Part shown: piece by piece, positions 42,575 to 51,351 of the stretch
Numbering within the stretch: the stretch's first letter is position 1
How the letters are laid out: each line of letters begins with the position of its first letter
Assembly: GCA_900550375.1 (NCBI GenBank)
Contig: URRP01000004.1
Span: 20,421 to 84,420, forward strand
DNA: 64,000 nt
Direction of reading: 5' to 3'
From: an uncultured Alistipes sp.
GTDB lineage: Bacteria; Bacteroidota; Bacteroidia; Bacteroidales; Rikenellaceae
Notes under the pieces: model-generated
The model's database searches: none
Seen by the model: only the letters and a program-made list of their open reading frames with translations
Told to the model about the DNA's origin: nothing
Position numbers and translations under genes: made by a program

Positions 42575-43135
42575 TTAGGAGAGAAATTTACGGACGATCG
42601 CTTCGACCTCCGCCACAGCCGCTTCCAGAGCGTCGTTGACGACGATGTGGTCGAATTCGGGTGCTTTGGTCAGTTCGAACTCCGCTTTGGCGACCCGCTT
42701 GGCGATCACTTCGGCCGAGTCCGTACCGCGGTTGTTGAGCCGGCGCTCCAGCTCCTCGACCGACGGCGGCATGATGAAGACGGAGCAGGCATCTGCCCCG
42801 AAGATCCGTTTGAGATTGATTCCTCCCAGTACGTCGACGTCGAACAGGATGGTGTTTCCCTTGCCCCAGATGCGGTCCAGTTCGCTGCGCAGCGTACCGT
42901 AGCAGGTGCCCGCATAGACCTCTTCCCATTCGACGAAACGCTGCTCGTCGACGGCCTGACGGAAGTCGTGAGGCGAGAGGAAATAGTAATCCACGCCGTT
43001 GCGTTCCGCGCCGCGCGGTGCACGCGAGGTGGCCGAGATCGAGAATTCCAGCTGGGGAATCCGCTTGAGCAATTCGCGCACGATGGTCGTCTTGCCCGAA
43101 CCGCTCGGAGCCGAAAAGATGATGAGTTTTCCCAT
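42575..43135 (-). CDS. gmk: Guanylate kinase
   Basis: A 186-residue protein. P-loop IIFSAPSGSGKTTIVREL is near residues 4-21. GMP-binding text SATSRAPRGAERNGVDYYF and FVEWEEVYAGTCYGT follows, then the VLFD-like NTILFDVDVLGG Walker B region. It phosphorylates GMP to GDP. It lies between yicC (41-base gap) and nadD (12-base gap), an order common in Bacteroidetes. Confidence 0.98.
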   Translation of the reverse strand: MGKLIIFSAPSGSGKTTIVRELLKRIPQLEFSISATSRAPRGAERNGVDYYFLSPHDFRQAVDEQRFVEWEEVYAGTCYGTLRSELDRIWGKGNTILFDVDVLGGINLKRIFGADACSVFIMPPSVEELERRLNNRGTDSAEVIAKRVAKAEFELTKAPEFDHIVVNDALEAAVAEVEAIVRKFLS

Positions 43136-43176
43136 GAGATCGGATCGGAGGTTGAAGTCCCGCTTTGGGTAGATGG

Positions 43177-44049
43177 TTATAAAATATTGAGTACCTGTTC
43201 TTTGATTTTCTCCAGTTCGTCCTTCATCTTCACGACCAGAATCTGAATGTTGCTTTCGTTGGCCTTCGATCCCATCGTATTGATTTCGCGGCCCATTTCC
43301 TGCGCGATGAAGCCGAGTTTCCGGCCCGGGGTCTCCTCTTCGGCGGCCACTTCGCGGAAATAACGGCAGTGGTTCTGGAGGCGTACCTTCTCTTCGGTGA
43401 TGTCCAGCTTTTCGAGGTAGAAGATCATCTCCTGTTCGAGCCGGTTCGAATCGACCTCGACCTTGAGCTGCGCCAGATTCTCGCGGATACGGGCTTTGAT
43501 GGTCTCGGTACGCGCCTTTTCGTAGGGCACGACCTCCTCCTTGTAACGTTCGATCTTGTCGACGCGCCGCAGCAGGTCGGCGATCAGGATGTCGCCCTCC
43601 TGCCGGCGGAAGTCGTCGAGCCGTGCGACGGCCTCTTCGGCGGCTTCGAGCAGGGCTTTGTGCTCCTCTTCCGGCACTGTTTCATTCGGCACCGAGACCA
43701 CGTCGGGCATTCGCAGCACCGACTGCATCATGGCGTCGAACGAAGCGTCCATGCCCGCATAGGTGAGCGTGTCGCTCAGCTGGCGGACATAGGCGCGGAA
43801 CTGTTCCTTATTTATATGAGCCGAAGTCTCGACGGCCGTGCTCTCGACCGTGATGAAAACTTCGACCTTGCCGCGTTGCAGCGTCCGCGTCGCCAACGTG
43901 CGGATTTCGGGTTCGAGCGAACGGTAGGTCGAGGGCAATTTGATGCTCAGGTCCAGCTGCTTGGAGTTGAGCGAGCGGATTTCGACGCTGAATTTCTTGT
44001 TCGGTACGAGCTTTTCGGCCTTGCCGAAACCGGTCATGGATTTAATCAT
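43177..44049 (-). CDS. yicC: YicC family endoribonuclease
   Basis: A 290-residue protein beginning MIKSMTGFGKAEKLVPNK. The MTGFG start and SLNSKQLDLSIKLP are family signatures. The conserved C-terminal DUF1732 half is KLDITEEKVRLQNHCRYF, then PGRKLGFIAQEMGREINTMGSK and IQILVVKMKDELEKIKEQVLN. YicC proteins were shown to be RNases acting on small RNAs in E. coli. It is the first gene of the yicC-gmk-nadD-ddl-DUF3109-M23 operon. Confidence 0.96.
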   Translation of the reverse strand: MIKSMTGFGKAEKLVPNKKFSVEIRSLNSKQLDLSIKLPSTYRSLEPEIRTLATRTLQRGKVEVFITVESTAVETSAHINKEQFRAYVRQLSDTLTYAGMDASFDAMMQSVLRMPDVVSVPNETVPEEEHKALLEAAEEAVARLDDFRRQEGDILIADLLRRVDKIERYKEEVVPYEKARTETIKARIRENLAQLKVEVDSNRLEQEMIFYLEKLDITEEKVRLQNHCRYFREVAAEEETPGRKLGFIAQEMGREINTMGSKANESNIQILVVKMKDELEKIKEQVLNIL

Positions 44050-44157
44050 TGGTCGAGGTAAATTTTTGCAAAAATAGTAAACAAATGCGAAAAGGGGAAG
44101 GATTCCGTCCGAAAAATGGTTGCTGATAAAATATTTAAAATATTTGCGCTGCCGCGA

Positions 44158-44187
44158 TTGCGGATTCTCATTTTTTGTTTACCTTTG
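44158..44187 (+). promoter_or_regulatory. Promoter of serC
   Basis: TTG (44158-44160), 19 bases, TACCTTTG (44180-44187): a complete Bacteroidetes promoter, 36 bases before the serC ATG. Confidence 0.75.
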
Positions 44188-44223
44188 TGTTATTGGAGTA
44201 ACAGGTATCTAAATCATTAGACT

Positions 44224-45297
44224 ATGAAAAAACACAATTTTAATGCAGGACCTTCGATCCTGCCTGAAGTCGTTTATGAGAAGACGGCCAAAGCGATCCT
44301 CGATTTCAATGGGACGGGTTTGTCGATTCTCTCGATTTCACATCGTTCGAAGGAGTTCGACGAGGTGATGGCTCAGGCAGACTCTCTGTTCCGCGAGTTG
44401 CTCAATATCCCCGATAATTACAAGATCATCTTCATCGGCGGCGGTGCCAGCACCCACTTCTTCGAGGTGCCGGCCAATTTCCTGAATACGAAAGCGGGGT
44501 ACGTCAACACCGGCGTCTGGGCGAAGAAGGCGATCAAAGAGGCTAAGCGTTACGGCCAGACCGAGGTCGTCGCATCGTCCGAAGACCGGAATTTCACCTA
44601 CATTCCCAAAGGCTTCGCCATTCCCGCCGACTTGGACTATCTGCACATTACGACCAACAATACGATCTACGGCACGGAGTACACGACCGATCTCGATTCG
44701 CCGGTGCCCGTGATCGCCGATATGAGTTCCGATATTCTGAGTCGTCCGCGCGACGTGAGCAAGTATGCCATGATCTACGGCGGCGCGCAGAAGAATCTGG
44801 CTCCGGCCGGCGTCACGTTCGCCATCATCCGCGATGATCTGCTCGAACGGATTCAGCGCGATCTGCCCACGATGGTCGATTACCGCACGCACGTGACCAA
44901 CAACTCGATGTTCAACACGCCGCCCGTGTTCGCCATCTATGCATTGGCCGAGACGCTTCAGTGGCTCAAGTCGATCGGCGGCGTGCCCGAGATTTACCGC
45001 CGCAATCAGGAGAAGGCGGCGCTGCTCTACGACGAGATCGACCGCAACCCGCTCTTCGTGGGTACGGTGGCCAAGGAGGACCGCTCGCTGATGAATATCT
45101 GTTTCGTGATGGCCGAAGGCTACGAGGAGCTGGCGCCCGAGTTCATGGAGTTCGCCAAGTCGCGCGGCATGGTGGGCATCAAGGGGCACCGTCTGGTGGG
45201 CGGTTTCCGTGCTTCGTGCTACAACGCCCTTCCCAAAGAGAGCGTCGAAGCGCTGGTGGCTTGTATGCAGGAGTTCGCTCAAACACATGCCAAATAA
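44224..45297 (+). CDS. serC: Phosphoserine aminotransferase
   Basis: A 357-residue PLP enzyme beginning [20 protein letters not shown]. The NAGPSILP start is typical. The PLP lysine lies in [17 protein letters not shown] (Lys near 190). Substrate-binding HRSKEF and the C-terminal [18 protein letters not shown] complete the family pattern. It converts 3-phosphohydroxypyruvate and glutamate to phosphoserine. It is followed by serA and DUF1015, making a serine pathway unit in the order serC-serA. Confidence 0.98.
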   Translation: MKKHNFNAGPSILPEVVYEKTAKAILDFNGTGLSILSISHRSKEFDEVMAQADSLFRELLNIPDNYKIIFIGGGASTHFFEVPANFLNTKAGYVNTGVWAKKAIKEAKRYGQTEVVASSEDRNFTYIPKGFAIPADLDYLHITTNNTIYGTEYTTDLDSPVPVIADMSSDILSRPRDVSKYAMIYGGAQKNLAPAGVTFAIIRDDLLERIQRDLPTMVDYRTHVTNNSMFNTPPVFAIYALAETLQWLKSIGGVPEIYRRNQEKAALLYDEIDRNPLFVGTVAKEDRSLMNICFVMAEGYEELAPEFMEFAKSRGMVGIKGHRLVGGFRASCYNALPKESVEALVACMQEFAQTHAK

Positions 45298-45378
45298 CGC
45301 ATGTGCCCGACGATCGTTCCCTATACCTACGAGGCGAAGAAAGAGAAACAGATTTATTTCACGTCATTACTCAAAGAT

Positions 45379-46302
45379 ATGAAAATACTGGTTGCAACCG
45401 AGAAGCCGTTCGCACGAAAAGCGGTGGACGGCATTCGTAGCATTGTTGAAGAGGCGGGTTATCAGCTGGCCCTGCTGGAGAAATACACCGATCGGGCGGA
45501 ACTGCTCTCCGCCGTGGCCGATGTCGACGCGCTGATTATCCGCAGCGACAAGGTGACGGCCGAGGTTATCGCCGCCGCGAAGAATCTGAAAATCGTGGTT
45601 CGTGCGGGTGCCGGTTACGACAACGTCGATCTGGCGGCCGCTACCGCCCGTGGAATCGTGGTGATGAACACCCCCGGCCAGAACTCCAATGCGGTGGCCG
45701 AGCTGGCCATCGCGATGATGGTCTTCATGGCGCGCAACCGCTTCACGCCCGGTACGGGGTCGGAGATTCAGGGTAAGACGCTGGGCATTCACGCCTACGG
45801 CAATGTCGGAAAGCTCGTCGGCCGCAAAGGCAAAGCGATGGGAATGAACGTCGTCGCCTACGACCCCTTCCTGACGGACGACGCCCTGTTCGAAGCCGAC
45901 GGTGTGAAACGCGCGGCTTCGGTCGAGGAGCTTTACAAGGCCGCCGACTATCTGTCGTTGCATATTCCGGCGACCGCCGAGACGCGCGGTTCGATCGGTT
46001 ACGGGCTGCTGATGTCGATGCCCAAGGGTGCGACGCTGGTCAATACGGCCCGCAAGGAGGTGATCGACGAAGCCGGCGTGGCACGTGCGATGACCGAACG
46101 CGGGGATTTGAAGTACATCACCGATATCGCGCCCGAGACGCAGGCCGAAATGGCCGAGAAGTTCGGTACCCGTTTCTTCGCTACGGCCAAGAAGATGGGA
46201 GCCGAGACGGCCGAGGCCAATATCAACGCCGGACTGGCTGCGGCGCGGCAGATCGTCGATTTCTTCAAGACGGGAAATACTCGTTTTCAGGTCAATAAGT
46301 AA
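45379..46302 (+). CDS. serA: D-3-phosphoglycerate dehydrogenase, short lysine-type (IIIK) form
   Basis: A 307-residue protein starting MKILVATEKPFARKAVDG at ATG 45379; an earlier ATG at 45301 would add 26 atypical residues. NAD-binding text GIHAYGNVGKLVGRKGKAMG is present, with Ala replacing the first Gly of GxGxxG. Catalytic Arg is in VRAGAGYDN and Glu in IAPETQAE. The usual catalytic His position (TPHxGxxT) reads TAKKMGAET, so Lys replaces His. It has no C-terminal ACT domain, so no serine feedback is expected. It oxidises 3-phosphoglycerate in serine synthesis. Confidence 0.95.
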   Translation: MKILVATEKPFARKAVDGIRSIVEEAGYQLALLEKYTDRAELLSAVADVDALIIRSDKVTAEVIAAAKNLKIVVRAGAGYDNVDLAAATARGIVVMNTPGQNSNAVAELAIAMMVFMARNRFTPGTGSEIQGKTLGIHAYGNVGKLVGRKGKAMGMNVVAYDPFLTDDALFEADGVKRAASVEELYKAADYLSLHIPATAETRGSIGYGLLMSMPKGATLVNTARKEVIDEAGVARAMTERGDLKYITDIAPETQAEMAEKFGTRFFATAKKMGAETAEANINAGLAAARQIVDFFKTGNTRFQVNK

Positions 46303-46312
46303 TCCGATTTAC

Positions 46313-46354
46313 GACGGGACGGAGCGTCGGCCTGCGGGTCGTTCCCGTCCCGTC
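46313..46354 (+). terminator. Hairpin after serA
   Basis: GACGGGACGG (46313-46322) pairs with CCGTCCCGTC (46345-46354), followed by TTATTGTAATTT. It lies between serA and DUF1015, so it may terminate or attenuate. Confidence 0.7.
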
Positions 46355-46378
46355 TTATTGTAATTTAACGATAACGCT

Positions 46379-47623
46379 ATGGTAAGAATCAAACCTTTTC
46401 GGGGCATCCGTCCGCCGAAGGAACATGCCGCCGAGGTCGCGTCACGTCCTTACGACGTGCTCAATTCAGCCGAGGCGAAAGCCGAAGCGAGCGAACGTTC
46501 GCTGCTGCATATCATCAAGCCCGAGATCGACTTCGACCCGATCGCCGATGAACATTCGGAGGAGGTGTACGACCGTGCGGTCGAGAATTTCCGCCTGTGG
46601 CGCGAACGGGGCTGGCTGCGGCAGGACGAGGAGGAGTATTACTACGTCTATGCCCAGACGATGGAGGGTCGCACGCAATACGGATTGGCGATGTGCTGTC
46701 ATTTCGGCGATTATCAGAGCGGTGCGATCAAGAAGCACGAGCTGACGCGCCCCGACAAGGAGGAGGATCGCATGAAGCACGTGCGCCGGCAGCAGGCCAA
46801 TATCGAACCGGTCTTTTTTGCCTATCCCGACAACGCCGAGATCGACGCGCTGGTCGAAGGCGTGGTGAAGGGTGCGGCGCCCGACTACGATTTTACGGCC
46901 GAGGACGGGTTTGGCCATCGGTTGTGGGTGATCCGCGACCGGAAGGTGAACGACCGTATTACCGATATTTTCAAGGATATACCGGCATTGTACGTCGCCG
47001 ACGGTCATCATCGCACGGCGGCTGCGGCACGTGTCGGCGAGGAGTGTATGTGCTGCAATCCGAACCATACGGGCGACGAAGAGTACTGCTTCTTTCTGGC
47101 CGTGACTTTCCCTGCGAGTCAGCTGCGTATCATCGACTACAACCGCGTGGTGAAGGATCTTAATGGCATGACGTCGGAGGAGTTCGTCGAGGCGTTGCGG
47201 AAGGATTTCGACGTGGAGAAAATCGGCGGCGAGGTCTATCGTCCCGCCCGGCTGCACAACTTCGCGATGTATCTCGACGGGGCGTGGTACAGCCTGACGG
47301 CGAAGGCGGGGACCTACGACGACAACGATCCGATCGGCGTGCTCGACGTGACTGTGCTTTCGAACCGCGTGTTGGACAAATTATTGGATATAAAGGATCT
47401 GAGAACCTCGAAACGGATCGATTTCGTGGGCGGGATCCGCGGGCTGGGTGAGTTGCAGCGGCGCGTCGACAGCGGTGAGATGAAGGTCGCCTTCGCCCTC
47501 TACCCTGTTTCGATGAAGCAGCTGATCGATATTGCCGATACGGGCAATATCATGCCACCCAAGACGACATGGTTCGAACCCAAACTGCGTTCGGGGGTGG
47601 TGATTCACTCTTTCGAAAAGTAG
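46379..47623 (+). CDS. DUF1015 family protein, possibly linked to serine metabolism
   Basis: A 414-residue protein beginning MVRIKPFRGIRPPKEHAAEV. Family text includes VASRPYDVLNSAEA, the ligand-loop-like LYVADGHHRTAAAARVG (about residues 205-221) and the C-terminal VDFVGGIRG-like IDFVGGIRGLGELQRRV. DUF1015 resembles the ParB/sulfiredoxin-like fold, in which the related SbnI/SerK proteins phosphorylate free L-serine. The GHHRT loop would correspond to the nucleotide-binding motif. Its constant place behind serC-serA supports a serine-related role, but the activity is not proven. Confidence 0.9.
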   Translation: MVRIKPFRGIRPPKEHAAEVASRPYDVLNSAEAKAEASERSLLHIIKPEIDFDPIADEHSEEVYDRAVENFRLWRERGWLRQDEEEYYYVYAQTMEGRTQYGLAMCCHFGDYQSGAIKKHELTRPDKEEDRMKHVRRQQANIEPVFFAYPDNAEIDALVEGVVKGAAPDYDFTAEDGFGHRLWVIRDRKVNDRITDIFKDIPALYVADGHHRTAAAARVGEECMCCNPNHTGDEEYCFFLAVTFPASQLRIIDYNRVVKDLNGMTSEEFVEALRKDFDVEKIGGEVYRPARLHNFAMYLDGAWYSLTAKAGTYDDNDPIGVLDVTVLSNRVLDKLLDIKDLRTSKRIDFVGGIRGLGELQRRVDSGEMKVAFALYPVSMKQLIDIADTGNIMPPKTTWFEPKLRSGVVIHSFEK

Positions 47624-47636
47624 TTTTTCCCTGAAA

Positions 47637-47673
47637 CGATCGGGCGGCCGGAGTCATTGCGGTCGCCCGATCG
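47637..47673. terminator. Terminator after DUF1015 gene, overlapping the 3' end of the DUF2752 gene
   Basis: CGATCGGGCG (47637-47646) pairs with CGCCCGATCG (47664-47673), followed by CTTTTG. The convergent DUF2752 gene ends inside it (stop at 47654). Confidence 0.78.
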
Positions 47674-47959
47674 CTTTTGACAGCTCTTTAAGATAGAGGT
47701 ATCCCAGCAATAGGGCAACGGGGTAACTCAGCGGATTGTAATGCCATGCGGCTGCGAAATCGAAATGCAGCAGCGAAAAGAGCGCCCGCACGGTTCCGCA
47801 GCCGTAGCACTCCACGCCGAAAAGGTTTTTGATCAGACAGATCGACTCTCCATGCAGGATCCACCGCAGCGGGATGCACCACAAGACGGCGGGCAGTACC
47901 AGAAGCAGGAGGAGCCGACGGGAGTCAGCGCTTATTGACGATGACCTTTCCCTCTCCAT
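47654..47959 (-). CDS. DUF2752 small membrane protein
   Basis: A 101-residue protein. Hydrophobic helices lie at about 17-34 (LLLLLVLPAVLWCIPLRW) and 72-90, with the family motif KNLFGVECYGCGTVRALFSLL between them (Cys pair about 51-54). DUF2752 proteins carry this C-x2-CG-x-TRA signature and are of unknown function, possibly metal- or redox-linked. The start overlaps the end of the TM2 gene by 35 bases, so the two are probably co-expressed. Confidence 0.85.
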   Translation of the reverse strand: MERERSSSISADSRRLLLLLVLPAVLWCIPLRWILHGESICLIKNLFGVECYGCGTVRALFSLLHFDFAAAWHYNPLSYPVALLLGYLYLKELSKAIGRPQ

Positions 47960-48239
47960 CCTTGTAGTTCCCGAGGATGATCATGATGAAATCGATCAGC
48001 GCCCAGATGCCGCAGCCGCCCAGCGTCAACAGCTGGATGATGCCGATTGCGGTCTTTCCGGCATAGAAACTGTGGATACCCAGCCCACCCAGAAAAAAGC
48101 AGAGGAGCAGCGTCGTGAGCCAATCCTTGTCGCTGGCGTTGGCCGGAATGTTTTTGCCCGGCGCTCCGCAGTTGGGACACATGATGGCATTTTCGGCAAT
48201 CTCTTTGCCGCAGTTGGAGCAGAATTTTGTCGTGTACAT
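47925..48239 (-). CDS. TM2 domain protein with N-terminal zinc ribbon
   Basis: A 104-residue protein. The zinc ribbon FCSNCGKEIAENAIMCPNCG (about 7-26) has two CxxC pairs. The TM2 domain follows, with two membrane helices: WLTTLLLCFFLGGLGIHSFY, then AGKTAIGIIQLLTLGGCGIW and ALIDFIMIILG. The DxxxFYxG-like turn (HSFYAGK) is typical of TM2. The molecular role of bacterial TM2 proteins is unknown. Confidence 0.92.
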   Translation of the reverse strand: MYTTKFCSNCGKEIAENAIMCPNCGAPGKNIPANASDKDWLTTLLLCFFLGGLGIHSFYAGKTAIGIIQLLTLGGCGIWALIDFIMIILGNYKDGEGKVIVNKR

Positions 48240-48456
48240 AAGCTGATATTCAAGGTTCGAAAAACGATTCGTTGCTGCGGGACGATTTTCCCTACCGGCA
48301 AATATAGTAAAAATATGAGGAAAGATTCATCCCGACCCTGTTTTTTAAGCTAATGTGCTGTGTGCCTACTTTTTCATGGGATTGCGGCCGGTTACTGTTT
48401 GATGGCGAATAAATTATTTTTTCCGACAAATCGGAGTAAAGAGGGCGAATTTTTCC

Positions 48457-48464
48457 TATATTTG
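48457..48464 (+). promoter_or_regulatory. -7 element of the 2-oxoacid oxidoreductase operon
   Basis: TATATTTG matches TAnnTTTG exactly and lies 26 bases before the ferredoxin ATG at 48491. Confidence 0.6.
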
Positions 48465-48490
48465 TAAGAAACTTAATTCTAAACGACATT

Positions 48491-48718
48491 ATGGCAAAAA
48501 TAAAAGGAACGATTGTCGTTGATAAAGAACATTGTAAGGGTTGTGGCGTCTGCGTGGCATCGTGTCCGTGCGACGTGCTGGCCCTTTCGGTCGAAGTCAA
48601 TAACAAGGGATATCGTATGTGCATGATGGCGCAGCCCGACGCCTGTACGGGCTGCGCTTCGTGTGCGATCATCTGTCCAGATAGCTGTATCACGGTTTAT
48701 CGGCAAAAATTCGAATAG
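48491..48718 (+). CDS. Ferredoxin-like delta subunit of 2-oxoacid:ferredoxin oxidoreductase
   Basis: A 75-residue protein with two 4Fe-4S binding motifs, CKGCGVCVASCPCD (about 15-28) and CTGCASCAIICPDS (about 52-65). It passes electrons from the catalytic subunits to the external ferredoxin. It is the first gene of a four-gene operon, three bases before the alpha subunit, in the Kor/Vor order delta-alpha-beta-gamma. Confidence 0.95.
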   Translation: MAKIKGTIVVDKEHCKGCGVCVASCPCDVLALSVEVNNKGYRMCMMAQPDACTGCASCAIICPDSCITVYRQKFE

Positions 48719-48721
48719 GAT

Positions 48722-49813
48722 ATGGCAGAGAAAGAGGTAAAACTGATGAAGGGCAACGAGGTGATCGCCCATGCGGCGATCCGTTACGGTTGCGACGCAT
48801 ATTTCGGCTATCCGATCACGCCTCAGTCCGAGGTGATGGAGACCCTGATGGACCTGAAGCCTTGGGAGACGACCGGCATGGTCGTCCTGCAGGCCGAGAG
48901 TGAAATCTCGTCGATCAATATGGTTTACGGCGGCGCTGCCACCGGCAAGCGGGTGATGACCTCGTCGTCGTCGCCCGGTATTTCGCTGATGGCCGAAGGG
49001 CTGAGCTACATCGCGGGGGCCGAACTGCCGTGCCTGATCGTCAACTGCCAGCGCGGCGGCCCCGGTCTGGGTACGATCCAGCCGTCGCAGGGCGACTATT
49101 TCCAAGCCTGCAAGGGCGGCGGTCACGGCGACTACCATCTGATCGTGCTGGCACCCAACTCGGTGCAGGAGATGCACGATTTCGTGGCGCTGGGCTTCGA
49201 TTTGGCCTTCAAATACCGCAATCCGACGATGATCTTGGCCGACGGAGCCATCGGTCAGATGATGGAAAAGGTGGTGCTCGCACCCCAGAGTCCGCGCAAG
49301 ACGAACGAGGAGATCGCCGCCGAGTGCTGCGCATGGGCGACCTGCGGAAAACCCGCCGGTCGGGAGCGCAACGTCGTGACGTCGCTCGAATTGCAGTCCG
49401 AAGCGATGGAGAAGATCAACCTGCGCTTGCAGGCCAAGTACAAGGCCATGGAGGAGAACGAGGTGCGGTACGAAGCCCTTGCGTGCGACGATGCCGACTA
49501 CGTGATCGTGGCCTTCGGCTCGTCGGCCCGCATCTGCTCGGCGACGGTCGAAATGGCGCGCGCCGAAGGGATTCGGCTGGGAATGCTGCGTCCGATCACC
49601 CTCTACCCTTTCCCGACCCGTCCGATCGCCGAACTGGCCGCACGGGTGAAGGGGTTCCTGAGTGTCGAGCTGAACGCCGGCCAGATGGTCGAGGACGTAC
49701 GGCTGGCCGTGAACGGCGCCGTACCCGTCGAGCACTATGGCCGTCAGGGCGGTATGATCTATTCGCCGGACGAGGTGCTCGCGGCGTTGAAAGAGAAACT
49801 GATTAAAGCGTAA
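48722..49813 (+). CDS. vorB: 2-oxoacid:ferredoxin oxidoreductase alpha subunit (VorB/KorA-like)
   Basis: A 363-residue protein beginning MAEKEVKLMKGNEVIAHAAI. Family stretches are GCDAYFGYPITPQSEVME, the SSPGISLMAEGLSYIAGAELP segment shaping the active site, and GGPGLGTIQPSQGDYFQ. This is the pyrimidine-binding half of the TPP enzyme. It oxidatively decarboxylates a 2-oxoacid to the acyl-CoA. Whether the substrate is 2-oxoglutarate (Kor) or a branched-chain 2-oxoacid (Vor) cannot be settled from sequence. The neighbours are all subunits of the same complex. Confidence 0.94.
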   Translation: MAEKEVKLMKGNEVIAHAAIRYGCDAYFGYPITPQSEVMETLMDLKPWETTGMVVLQAESEISSINMVYGGAATGKRVMTSSSSPGISLMAEGLSYIAGAELPCLIVNCQRGGPGLGTIQPSQGDYFQACKGGGHGDYHLIVLAPNSVQEMHDFVALGFDLAFKYRNPTMILADGAIGQMMEKVVLAPQSPRKTNEEIAAECCAWATCGKPAGRERNVVTSLELQSEAMEKINLRLQAKYKAMEENEVRYEALACDDADYVIVAFGSSARICSATVEMARAEGIRLGMLRPITLYPFPTRPIAELAARVKGFLSVELNAGQMVEDVRLAVNGAVPVEHYGRQGGMIYSPDEVLAALKEKLIKA

Positions 49814-49817
49814 GACA

Positions 49818-50579
49818 ATGGCGGAAGTTGAAATAAAGCAGGAGAATTTGGTCTACGGCAAGTCGCCGTTGCTGACCGATAACGTGATGCACTACTGCCC
49901 GGGTTGCAGCCACGGCACGGTGCACAAGCTGGTGGCCGAGGTGATCGGGGAGATGGGCATGGCCGATCGCACGATCGGCGTTTCGCCCGTGGGCTGCGCC
50001 GTTTTCGCATACAATTATATCGACATCGACTGGATCGAGGCGGCGCACGGCCGTGCGCTGGCCATCGCGTCGGCCGTCAAGCGGCTGCATCCCGAGAACA
50101 TGGTCTTCACCTATCAGGGCGACGGCGACCTTTCGGCGATCGGTACGGCCGAGACGATCCATGCCGCCGCACGCGGCGAGAACGTGGTGGCGGTCTACAT
50201 CAACAATGCCATCTACGGCATGACGGGCGGGCAGATGGCCCCCACGACGCTGTTGGGCATGAAAACCGCGACGACGCCCTACGGCCGCGACCCGCGGCTG
50301 AACGGCTACCCCTACAAGATCGCCGAGATGATGGCGCACCTCGACGGTACGGCCTACATCACGCGCCAGAGCGTCCACACGCCGGCCAACGTCCGCAAAT
50401 GCAAGCGAGCTCTGCGCAAGGCGTTCGAGACGGCCATGGCAGGCAAGGGGTTCTCGCTCGTGGAGGTCGTTTCGACGTGCAACAGCGGCTGGAAGATGTC
50501 GCCCGTGGCGGCCAACGAGTGGCTCGCGCAGAACATGCTGCCCTACTATCCGTTGGGCGACATCAAGTCTAACGAGTAA
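49818..50579 (+). CDS. 2-oxoacid:ferredoxin oxidoreductase beta subunit (TPP-binding)
   Basis: A 253-residue protein. It has MHYCPGCSHGTVHKLVAEVI near the N-terminus and the TPP/Mg2+ motif YQGDGDLSAIGTAETIHAA (about 97-115) with the downstream Asn pair VVAVYINNAIYGMTGGQMAP. These are the diphosphate-binding elements of the TPP site. It pairs with the alpha subunit encoded four bases upstream. The mutual order and lengths match VorC/KorB. Confidence 0.95.
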   Translation: MAEVEIKQENLVYGKSPLLTDNVMHYCPGCSHGTVHKLVAEVIGEMGMADRTIGVSPVGCAVFAYNYIDIDWIEAAHGRALAIASAVKRLHPENMVFTYQGDGDLSAIGTAETIHAAARGENVVAVYINNAIYGMTGGQMAPTTLLGMKTATTPYGRDPRLNGYPYKIAEMMAHLDGTAYITRQSVHTPANVRKCKRALRKAFETAMAGKGFSLVEVVSTCNSGWKMSPVAANEWLAQNMLPYYPLGDIKSNE

Positions 50580-50590
50580 GATCCAAGGGT

Positions 50591-51136
50591 ATGAAAGAGA
50601 CGTTAATTATTGCAGGATTCGGAGGACAGGGCGTCCTCTCGATGGGAAAGATTCTCGCTTACTCCGGCGTGATGCAGGATTTCGAGGTGACGTGGATGCC
50701 TTCCTACGGGCCGGAGATGCGCGGAGGTACGGCCAACGTGACGGTCATCCTCTCGGATCGGAAGATTTCGTCGCCGATCGCCTACCAGTACGATACGGCC
50801 ATTATCCTCAACCAGCAGTCGATGGACAAGTTCGAGGCGAAGGTGCGCCCGGGCGGTACGCTGATCTACGACACGAACGGCATCACGCACCACCCCACCC
50901 GCACCGACATCCGTATCTATACGATCAACGCCGCCGAGGAGTCGGCCAAGCTGGGGAATTCGAAGTTGTTCAACACGATGATTCTGGGCGGATACCTGAA
51001 AGTATGTCCCGTGGTGACGCTCGAAAACGTGGCGCTCGGTCTGAAAAAGTCGCTGCCCGAGCGGGCATGGAAGATGCTGCCCGAGAACGAGAAGGCGATC
51101 CGCCACGGTGCCGAAATCATCCGGCAGGTACGCTGA
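50591..51136 (+). CDS. 2-oxoacid:ferredoxin oxidoreductase gamma subunit
   Basis: A 181-residue protein beginning MKETLIIAGFGGQGVLSMGK. GFGGQGVL is the CoA/flavin-like loop of the gamma family, and SYGPEMRGGTANVTVILSD is the second signature. It completes the complex by contributing to CoA binding and subunit contact. It starts 11 bases after the beta gene and is followed by a perfect hairpin. Confidence 0.95.
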   Translation: MKETLIIAGFGGQGVLSMGKILAYSGVMQDFEVTWMPSYGPEMRGGTANVTVILSDRKISSPIAYQYDTAIILNQQSMDKFEAKVRPGGTLIYDTNGITHHPTRTDIRIYTINAAEESAKLGNSKLFNTMILGGYLKVCPVVTLENVALGLKKSLPERAWKMLPENEKAIRHGAEIIRQVR

Positions 51137-51155
51137 CGAATCCTCTATGGAATGC

Positions 51156-51186
51156 GTCCGGCCGCTCCTTATCGGAGCGGCCGGAC
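51156..51186 (+). terminator. Terminator of the 2-oxoacid oxidoreductase operon
   Basis: GTCCGGCCGCTCC (51156-51168) pairs perfectly with GGAGCGGCCGGAC (51174-51186) around TTATC. It lies 19 bases after the gamma stop and is followed by GTCGTTTTGG. Confidence 0.85.
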
Positions 51187-51261
51187 GTCGTTTTGGCGGA
51201 GGATGTCTGCAATCGTTACTTTGTCGTGGTGCGTTCTTCGGCCGTGGCCGGAAACGGCAGT

Positions 51262-51298
51262 CCGCAGAGGCGAGGAGCTGTCCTCCTCGCCTCTGCGG
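51262..51298. other. Second strong stem-loop in the gap after the oxidoreductase operon
   Basis: CCGCAGAGGCGAGGA (51262-51276) pairs perfectly with TCCTCGCCTCTGCGG (51284-51298), loop GCTGTCC. It lies between the operon terminator and the converging lipoprotein gene. It may be the minus-strand terminator of that lipoprotein gene, though no T run follows. Confidence 0.6.
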
Positions 51299-51351
51299 AT
51301 TGGGAAATATCCCCCGCCGGCTGCGGTCGGAAAACGACGCTACGTAATGAG

